Source: an uncultured Microbacterium sp. (lineage in GTDB: Bacteria; Actinomycetota; Actinomycetes; Actinomycetales; Microbacteriaceae). Taken from it: a stretch of DNA of 11,778 nucleotides. A program made the translations under genes and the position numbers. This document shows positions 6,323 through 11,778 of the stretch, piece by piece; position 1 is the first letter of the stretch, and each line of letters opens with the position of its first letter. A model generated the notes under the pieces. That model saw only the letters and a program-made list of their open reading frames with translations. It did not search any database and was not told the origin of the DNA. Location of the stretch: the NCBI GenBank assembly GCA_947647645.1, contig CANSLE010000047.1, forward strand, positions 1-11,778, read 5' to 3'.

Positions 6323-7069
6323 ATGAACGATTTCGCGTCGACCCCCGAACTGATCCTCCTGCCCGCCGTCGACGTCGCCGACGGCAAGGCGGTGCGCCTC
6401 ACCCAGGGCGAGGCGGGAACCGAGACCAGCTACGGCGACCCGGTCGAGGCCGCCCTCACCTGGGCGCGCGACGGGGCGCAGTGGATCCACCTCGTCGACC
6501 TCGACGCCGCCTTCGGGCGGGGCAGCAACGCGGCGGTGCTCCGCAAGGTCATCAAGCAACTCAAGGGCGTGCAGGTCGAGCTGTCCGGCGGCATCCGCGA
6601 CGACGCGACGCTCGAGGCCGCTCTCGAATCCGGCGCCACGCGCATCAACCTCGGCACCGCGGCGCTGGAAAACCCGGAGTGGGCCGCCGACGTCATCGGC
6701 CGCTATGGCGACGCCATCGCGGTCGGGCTCGACGTCCGCGGCACGACCCTCGCTGCCCGCGGCTGGACGCGCGACGGCGGCGACATCTGGCAGGTGCTGG
6801 AGCGCCTCGAGGATGCCGGCTGCAGCCGTTACGTCGTCACCGACGTGACCAAGGACGGCACCCTCAAGGGCCCGAACCTCGACCTGCTGCGCGAGGTCAC
6901 CGCACGGACCATGAAGCCGGTCGTCGCCTCCGGCGGCATCTCCAACCTCGACGACATCGCGGCGCTGCGCGAGCTCGTCCCGCTCGGTGTCGAGGGAGCG
7001 ATCGTAGGCAAGGCGCTCTACGCCGGCGCGTTCACTCTGGCCGAGGCACTGGATGTCGCCGCAGGCTGA
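6323..7069 (+). CDS. priA: PriA, bifunctional HisA/TrpF isomerase
   Basis: A TIM-barrel isomerase of 248 residues. In actinobacteria lacking a separate trpF, PriA isomerises both ProFAR (histidine pathway) and PRA (tryptophan pathway). Catalytic aspartates are D17 (LLPAVDVADGKAVRL) and D174 (VVTDVTKDGTLKGPN). Phosphate-binding loops are LSGGIRDD (88-95) and VASGGISN (201-208). The open frame reaches back to 6275, but ATG 6323 gives the family N-terminus; GGAG is only two bases away, an unusually short gap. A short frame ending in the overlapping ATGA might couple translation. Bifunctionality is inferred from the lineage and family likeness, not shown. Confidence 0.9.
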   Translation: MNDFASTPELILLPAVDVADGKAVRLTQGEAGTETSYGDPVEAALTWARDGAQWIHLVDLDAAFGRGSNAAVLRKVIKQLKGVQVELSGGIRDDATLEAALESGATRINLGTAALENPEWAADVIGRYGDAIAVGLDVRGTTLAARGWTRDGGDIWQVLERLEDAGCSRYVVTDVTKDGTLKGPNLDLLREVTARTMKPVVASGGISNLDDIAALRELVPLGVEGAIVGKALYAGAFTLAEALDVAAG

Positions 7070-7850
7070 CCGGCCCGGCGATGACGCGGGAGCCCACTCC
7101 TGCGCCACCGACTCGGCGGGCGTTCCCTGGGAAGGGCGCTCGTTCGAGGCGAACCCGCACGCCGGCGACGACGGCTCGGCCGACCCCGCGCTGTTGGCGG
7201 CCCTGACAGCCTTCCGGGTCGGTACCGGTGACGCGGTCGCGGTCGTCGACGCCTACCGGTCGGCGCGCCTGCTCATCCCCCTGGTCGCGGAGGCCGGCGA
7301 CGTCGGCGTCGCGCCGTCCGGACATGCCGTCGACAAGACGCAGGAGCTCTCGATCGTCAGCGTCGCCGCCCCCGACGGCCGCTCCGTCCTGCCCGTGTTC
7401 ACCTCGGTCGCCACGATGGCCGCGTGGGACCCGAGGGCCCGCCCGGTGCCGGCCGGCGGCATCCGCACGGCGCTGTCGGCGGCGGCCGACGACACCGATC
7501 TGATCGTCATCGACCCGGGATCCGATACCGAGTTCGTCCTGCGGCGCCCGGCTGTATGGGCGATCGGCCAGGGGGTGGCGTGGGAGCCAGCGCACACCTC
7601 TCCGGAGGTGTTCGCCGGTCTACAGCAGTCGATCGGGGCGGAGCTCGGCGTCATCGACCTCTCCGTCGCCGCGGGAGACCCGGACGCGCGGCTGCGCGGA
7701 CCCGAGCTGATCGTGCGACTGCATCTCGTCGACGGTCTGGATCAGGCGCAGCTCGACGCGATCCTTCAGCGCCTCGCCGCGCGCTGGGCCGCGGACGACC
7801 GCATCGCCGTGCTCGTGGACGCGCTGACTGTCAAGCTCGTCCGCGGCTGA
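7053..7850 (+). CDS. SseB-like domain protein
   Basis: A 265-residue cytoplasmic protein with an SseB N-terminal-like domain (about 45-180: DPALLAALTAFRVGTGDAVAVVDAYRSARLLIPLVAE, then AVDKTQELSIVSVAAPDGRSVLPVFTSVATMAAWDP, then LIVIDPGSD; all with breaks between blocks). A second alpha/beta part (about 195-265) ends in VDALTVKLVRG. SseB proteins have no agreed function outside type III secretion systems; here it is a conserved actinobacterial gene between priA and infC. ATG 7053 overlaps the priA end by 17 bases, suggesting co-translation. A later start cannot be excluded because the first ~25 residues look unconserved. Confidence 0.8.
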   Translation: MSPQADRPGDDAGAHSCATDSAGVPWEGRSFEANPHAGDDGSADPALLAALTAFRVGTGDAVAVVDAYRSARLLIPLVAEAGDVGVAPSGHAVDKTQELSIVSVAAPDGRSVLPVFTSVATMAAWDPRARPVPAGGIRTALSAAADDTDLIVIDPGSDTEFVLRRPAVWAIGQGVAWEPAHTSPEVFAGLQQSIGAELGVIDLSVAAGDPDARLRGPELIVRLHLVDGLDQAQLDAILQRLAARWAADDRIAVLVDALTVKLVRG

Positions 7851-7851
7851 G

Positions 7852-7868
7852 GCGGCGGGGGATGCCGC
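7852..7868. terminator. Possible hairpin between convergent sseB-like and DUF1844 genes
   Basis: GCGGC (7852-7856) and GCCGC (7864-7868) can pair around a seven-base loop in the 22-base gap between the two facing stop codons. There is no U-tract on either side, so termination is only a suggestion. Confidence 0.25.
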
Positions 7869-7872
7869 GCCG

Positions 7873-8271
7873 TCAGGTGACCGGCCCGGTCCACTTCTCT
7901 CCCGGGCCTTTTCCGATGGGGTCGGGGATCGCGGAGGCCTCGCGGAAGGCGAGCTGCAGTGAGCGCAGCCCGTCGCGCAGCGACCGGGCGTGCATGTCGC
8001 TGATCTCGGGCGCACCGGCGGTGATGAGACCCGCGAGGGCGTTGATGAGCTTGCGCGCCTCGTCGAGGTCCTGCTGCGTGGCGGGGTCGTCGGCCAGACC
8101 GGTCTTGACGGCCGCCGCGCTCATGAGGTGGACCGCTGCCGTCGTGATCACCTCCACGGCGGGCACGTCCGCGATGTCGCGGCTTGCGGCCGCGGCGGCG
8201 CGCTCCTGCTCCTCCCATCGGGCGAGCCGTTCGGCCTCGTGGGGGTCGGGGGAGGAGGGAATCGTATCCAC
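7873..8271 (-). CDS. DUF1844 domain protein
   Basis: A 132-residue mostly helical, soluble protein with no known function. The DUF1844 core is at about residues 34-112: DIADVPAVEVITTAAVHLMS, then a DPATQQDLDEARKLINALAG stretch and a SLRDGLRSLQLAFREAS end. The N-terminal 30 residues are charged and Ala/Glu-rich. The gene is commonly found beside infC in actinobacteria, but here it is on the opposite strand, diverging from infC and converging on the SseB-like gene. Start: GTG 8271, with only a weak ribosome site (GAGAG). Its start lies 15 bases from the infC -10, so the two promoters must overlap. Confidence 0.85.
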   Translation of the reverse strand: MDTIPSSPDPHEAERLARWEEQERAAAAASRDIADVPAVEVITTAAVHLMSAAAVKTGLADDPATQQDLDEARKLINALAGLITAGAPEISDMHARSLRDGLRSLQLAFREASAIPDPIGKGPGEKWTGPVT

Positions 8272-8285
8272 GTGCTGCTCTCTGC

Positions 8286-8291
8286 TAGACT
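8286..8291 (+). promoter_or_regulatory. -10 box of the infC operon
   Basis: TAGACT, identical to the hisB -10, sits about 250 bases before infC and just outside the divergent DUF1844 start. No good -35 is visible. Transcription would begin near 8298, directly before a 6-bp hairpin. Confidence 0.4.
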
Positions 8292-8297
8292 GTGCGG

Positions 8298-8538
8298 GCG
8301 CCGGAGTGTTCTGCTCCGGATCGAAAGAGGATCACATCCCACCCGCGCTTGCCGCTCCAGGCTACCGGGTCACGCACTCCGCCCCGTCCGACGGGGTCGC
8401 CACGACGGGATCCGTTCGTGGGTGAGGGTGCAGGAACGAAGCCGACGTGCGCGTCGTGCGGGGTGGACGTGACGATCTTCCGCCCGAGACACATCCCTGT
8501 GTCCGGTGGCACCCACCCGTACGACTAAGGAGTTCCGC
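8298..8538 (+). promoter_or_regulatory. Long structured leader of infC-rpmI-rplT
   Basis: About 240 bases of apparent 5' UTR carry several local hairpins: CCGGAG/CTCCGG (8301-8306 with 8314-8319), CCCCGT/ACGGGG (8382-8387 with 8391-8396), TTCGT/ACGAA (8415-8419 with 8436-8440) and CGACG/CGTCG (8443-8447 with 8452-8456). IF3 operons in other bacteria are controlled through leaders bound by L20 or by IF3 itself, so a regulatory role is plausible. I could not match it to a named leader family. An open frame within it ends at 8528, inside the infC ribosome site. Confidence 0.4.
8527..8532 (+). promoter_or_regulatory. Strong ribosome site of infC
   Basis: AAGGAG (8527-8532) lies six bases before an ATC codon at 8539, while no ribosome site precedes the only canonical alternative (GTG 8506). 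It therefore decides the infC start. Confidence 0.7.
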
Positions 8539-9174
<636 letters not shown>

Positions 9175-9178
9175 GGCC

Positions 9179-9205
9179 GCCGGCCTGCGGCTCCGCCGCG
9201 CCGGC
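9179..9205 (+). promoter_or_regulatory. Stable hairpin between infC and rpmI
   Basis: GCCGGC (9179-9184) pairs with GCCGGC (9200-9205), and inside it GCGGC (9187-9191) pairs with GCCGC (9195-9199) across a three-base loop, leaving a two-base bulge. It begins five bases after the infC stop and ends 32 bases before the rpmI ribosome site. No U-tract follows. It could tune rpmI-rplT expression, as an upstream structure does through L20 in E. coli. Confidence 0.45.
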
Positions 9206-9250
9206 CCCACGAGCTCCCGCCCCGCGGGAACCACAACGAAGGATAGAGAC

Positions 9251-9445
9251 ATGCCGAAGCAGAAGACCCACTCGGGTGCCAAGAAGCGCTTCAAGGTCAC
9301 CGGTAGCGGGAAGATCAAGAAGCAGCAGGCGAACCTCCGCCACAACTTCGAGGGCAAGCCCACCAAGCGCACGCGCCGCCTGTCGGCCGACAAGATCCTG
9401 GCTCCCGGCGACGCGAAGGTCGCCAAGAAGCTCCTCGGCATCTGA
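9251..9445 (+). CDS. rpmI: 50S ribosomal protein L35
   Basis: A 64-residue, very basic ribosomal protein of the large subunit, full length for the family. It begins MPKQKTHSGAKKRFKVTGSG and contains KRTRRLSADKIL. ATG 9251 has GAAGGA (9238-9243) seven bases upstream; the open frame extends further back only because it overlaps infC in another frame. It lies 76 bases after infC and 30 bases before rplT, the standard IF3-L35-L20 order. Confidence 0.97.
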   Translation: MPKQKTHSGAKKRFKVTGSGKIKKQQANLRHNFEGKPTKRTRRLSADKILAPGDAKVAKKLLGI

Positions 9446-9475
9446 GCGCTGACGCAGACGAGAAAGTAGAAGAAC

Positions 9476-9856
9476 ATGGCTAGAGTCAAGCGGGCGGTCA
9501 ACGCCCACAAGAAGCGTCGCGTCATCCTCGAGCGCGCCTCCGGTTACCGTGGTCAGCGTTCGCGCCTGTACCGCAAGGCCAAGGAGCAGGTCACCCACTC
9601 CCTGGTCTACGCGTACCGCGACCGCCGCAAGCGCAAGGGCGACTTCCGCCGCCTGTGGATCCAGCGCATCAACGCCGCGAGCCGCGCCAACGGCCTCACG
9701 TACAACCGCTTCATCCAGGGCCTCGGACTGGCGGGCGTGCAGGTCGACCGTCGTATGCTCGCCGAGCTGGCGGTCAACGAGCCGAAGACCTTCGCGTCGC
9801 TCGTCGAGACTGCCAAGAAGGCGCTGCCGGCGGACGTGAACGCGCCCAAGGCGTAA
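9476..9856 (+). CDS. rplT: 50S ribosomal protein L20
   Basis: A 126-residue L20, which binds 23S rRNA early in assembly and in several bacteria represses its own operon. The basic N-terminal extension (MARVKRAVNAHKKRRVILER) and the globular part (RRLWIQRINAASRANG, YNRFIQGLGLAGVQVDRRML) are both present and full length. Only a weak purine-rich ribosome site (AGAAG) precedes ATG 9476, so coupling to rpmI is possible. It is the last gene before a strong terminator. Confidence 0.97.
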   Translation: MARVKRAVNAHKKRRVILERASGYRGQRSRLYRKAKEQVTHSLVYAYRDRRKRKGDFRRLWIQRINAASRANGLTYNRFIQGLGLAGVQVDRRMLAELAVNEPKTFASLVETAKKALPADVNAPKA

Positions 9857-9876
9857 TCACCGCACACACAGCACAC

Positions 9877-9920
9877 AGAAGGGGTGTCCTCCGAACGGGG
9901 GGCACCCCTTCTTCTTCTCT
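9877..9920 (+). terminator. Intrinsic terminator of infC-rpmI-rplT
   Basis: A 16-bp stem (9877-9892 with 9897-9912, two G-U pairs) closes over the loop GAAC, with AGAAGGGGTG on one side and CACCCCTTCT on the other. A pyrimidine tail TCTTCTCT follows. It starts 20 bases past the rplT stop and is the clearest Rho-independent terminator in the window. Confidence 0.9.
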
Positions 9921-9925
9921 AGGAT
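9920..9925 (+). promoter_or_regulatory. -10 box of the SpoU methyltransferase gene
   Basis: TAGGAT begins at the last base of the terminator tail and ends six bases before GTG 9932. This predicts a leaderless mRNA independent of rplT. A -35 would have to lie inside the terminator stem, and none is recognisable. Confidence 0.5.
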
Positions 9926-9931
9926 GAGAGC

Positions 9932-10732
9932 GTGCTCGAAAACCCCCGCTCTCCTCGCGTGCGCGCCGTCGCCAAACTGACCAAGCGCAGCGCGCGTCAG
10001 GAGACCGGGCTGTTCCTGCTCGAGGGCCCGCAGGCGGCGCGCGAGGCCCTCGCCTTCCGGCCCGACACCCTCGTCGAGCTCTTCGCCACGCCCACGGCGA
10101 TGGAGCGGCACCAGGACGTCCGCGATGCCGCGCTCGAGGCCGGACTCGAGATCGTCTTCACGACCGAAGCGGTCCTCGACGCGATGGCCGACACGGTGAC
10201 CCCGCAAGGGATCGTCGCGGTCGCGCGGCAGTCGCCGACGTCGTTGAAGGACGTGTTCGCAGCATCGCCGACCCTCATCGCCATCTGCGAGGAGGTGCGC
10301 GACCCCGGCAACCTCGGCACCATCATCCGCGCAGCCGACGCGGCCGGAGCGGATGCGGTCGTGCTGACGGGCCGCACGGTCGACCCCTACAACCCCAAGG
10401 TCGTCCGCGCCACGACCGGCTCGCTGTTCCACCTTCCCGTCGCCGTCGGCGCGGACCTGTCCACGACCGTGGAACGCGCCCACGCCGCGGGACTCCGGGT
10501 CGTCGCCGCCGACGTCGGAGGGGACGACTTCCTCGCCCGCCGGGACGTGCTCGCCGAGCCCACAGCGTGGCTGTTCGGCAATGAGGCGCGTGGTCTCGAG
10601 GAGGCCGCATTGGGTCTCGCGGATCTCGCTCTGCGGCTGCCCATCTACGGTCGGGCGGAGTCGCTGAACCTCGCGACGGCGGCGAGTGTCTGCCTCTACG
10701 AGACGGCCTTCGCGCAACGCGGCGGGCGCTGA
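9932..10732 (+). CDS. SpoU/TrmH-family RNA 2'-O-methyltransferase
   Basis: A 266-residue SPOUT enzyme that transfers methyl from S-adenosylmethionine to a ribose 2'-OH of rRNA or tRNA. The N-terminal substrate-binding domain (about 1-105) contains FLLEGPQAAREAL. The knotted catalytic domain has all three motifs: DPGNLGTIIRAADAAG (124-139, with the catalytic Arg), LFGNEARGL (214-222) and LPIYGRAESLNLATAASV (236-253). Relatives are annotated RlmB-like or TsnR-like; which RNA base is modified cannot be told. GTG 9932 is chosen because the -10 TAGGAT ends six bases upstream and no ribosome site exists. Actinobacteria often keep such a gene right after rplT, which fits a ribosome role. Confidence 0.9.
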   Translation: MLENPRSPRVRAVAKLTKRSARQETGLFLLEGPQAAREALAFRPDTLVELFATPTAMERHQDVRDAALEAGLEIVFTTEAVLDAMADTVTPQGIVAVARQSPTSLKDVFAASPTLIAICEEVRDPGNLGTIIRAADAAGADAVVLTGRTVDPYNPKVVRATTGSLFHLPVAVGADLSTTVERAHAAGLRVVAADVGGDDFLARRDVLAEPTAWLFGNEARGLEEAALGLADLALRLPIYGRAESLNLATAASVCLYETAFAQRGGR

Positions 10733-10807
10733 CGCGTATTGTTCCGGGTCGGTTACGACTCGGTCAAGATCCTGTGCATAAGTTGTGCCGGGCGCACGGG
10801 TACTGCC

Positions 10808-10813
10808 TAGGCT
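10808..10813 (+). promoter_or_regulatory. -10 box of the amino-acid ABC ATPase gene
   Basis: TAGGCT ends seven bases before ATG 10821. TTGTGC at 10783-10788 is a possible -35 at 19 bases. The position predicts a leaderless start at ATG 10821 and argues against the upstream in-frame GTG at 10785. Confidence 0.45.
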
Positions 10814-10820
10814 GGCCCGC

Positions 10821-11609
<789 letters not shown>

Positions 11610-11618
11610 GGAAGACGT

Positions 11619-11639
11619 CCGCGCCCGGCACCGGCGCGG
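11619..11639 (+). promoter_or_regulatory. Hairpin between the ABC ATPase and binding-protein genes
   Basis: CCGCGCC (11619-11625) and GGCGCGG (11633-11639) form a perfect 7-bp stem around seven bases, nine bases past the ATPase stop. No U-tract follows. Such intercistronic stems can protect downstream mRNA and help the binding protein outnumber the ATPase. Confidence 0.45.
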
Positions 11640-11673
11640 TCAACGAGAGATGGATACGAAACAGGAGGATCAC

Positions 11674-11778
11674 ATGCTGAAGAAGAATCGCATCGCCGGC
11701 GCTCTCGCGGGCCTCGCCCTCGCGGCGCTCGCCCTCACCGCGTGCAACAGCGGTACGCCCGGCGCGGAGCCGGGCTCC
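11674..11778 (+). CDS. gluB: Amino-acid ABC transporter binding lipoprotein (5' part)
   Basis: Only 35 codons are in the window; the gene runs off the end. It begins MLKKNRIAG, followed by an Ala/Leu-rich hydrophobic stretch and the lipobox LTAC with the acylated Cys at residue 24, then a Gly/Pro/Ser linker. This is a lipoprotein signal, typical of an extracytoplasmic substrate-binding protein. AGGAGG (11663-11668) lies five bases before ATG 11674. The position behind a GluA-type ATPase suggests the glutamate-binding protein GluB, but the ligand-binding domain itself is not seen. Confidence 0.75.
   Translation, partial: MLKKNRIAGALAGLALAALALTACNSGTPGAEPGS

Noticed and set aside
6089..7108. 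Minus-strand open frame of 339 codons
   Set aside because: It is antisense to hisH and priA, with no family resemblance or ribosome site.
10739..10760. Promoter-like TTGTTC and TACGAC before the ABC ATPase gene
   Set aside because: The spacing is only nine bases, far from 16-19, and a better -10 sits directly before the start codon.

Overview
The window is high-GC DNA with strong G/C bias at third codon positions. The gene order and protein sequences fit an actinobacterium, most likely Microbacteriaceae (Microbacterium-like). Support comes from an AG-cleaved LexA divergent from a LysM membrane protein, PriA in place of HisA, an SseB-like protein, DUF1844, infC-rpmI-rplT, and a glutamate-type ABC importer. 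Identifications were made by reading the translations; no database search was possible.

Layout. (1) Bases 1-2473 are an accessory patch. A stretch of 346 bases has no gene I recognise. It is followed by a GNAT acetyltransferase (minus strand), a badly decayed IS30-family transposase (minus strand), and an aminoglycoside-phosphotransferase-fold kinase (plus strand) with many A/T-ending codons unlike its neighbours. About 360 bases without a convincing gene come next. (2) Bases 2474-3796 hold the SOS divergon: lexA (minus) and a small LysM membrane protein (plus), the arrangement known from Mycobacterium (lexA/Rv2719c) and Bacillus (lexA/yneA). A strong promoter for the LysM gene carries a LexA-box-like sequence over its -10. 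Its transcript should begin with a 14-bp perfect stem. (3) Bases 3836-7850 hold histidine genes hisC-hisB-hisH-priA, then an SseB-like gene overlapping priA. (4) A DUF1844 gene on the minus strand converges on sseB and diverges from infC. (5) Bases 8286-9912 hold the translation operon infC-rpmI-rplT. It has a ~240-base structured leader, a likely AUC start codon for infC, and a 16-bp intrinsic terminator. (6) A SpoU-type RNA methyltransferase follows. (7) An amino-acid ABC transporter ATPase comes next, then the first 35 codons of its lipoprotein binding protein, cut by the window end.

The core genes serve histidine (and, via PriA, tryptophan) biosynthesis, translation initiation and ribosome assembly, rRNA/tRNA modification and amino-acid uptake. 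A recurring design is a TANNNT -10 box placed 6-7 bases before the start codon, in front of the GNAT gene, hisC, hisB, the SpoU methyltransferase and the ABC ATPase. This predicts leaderless mRNAs. No CRISPR array, tRNA, rRNA or intact mobile element was seen. I found no clearly new multi-gene system. The best leads are regulatory: the AUC start and leader of infC, the lexA/LysM control region, and the leaderless starts.
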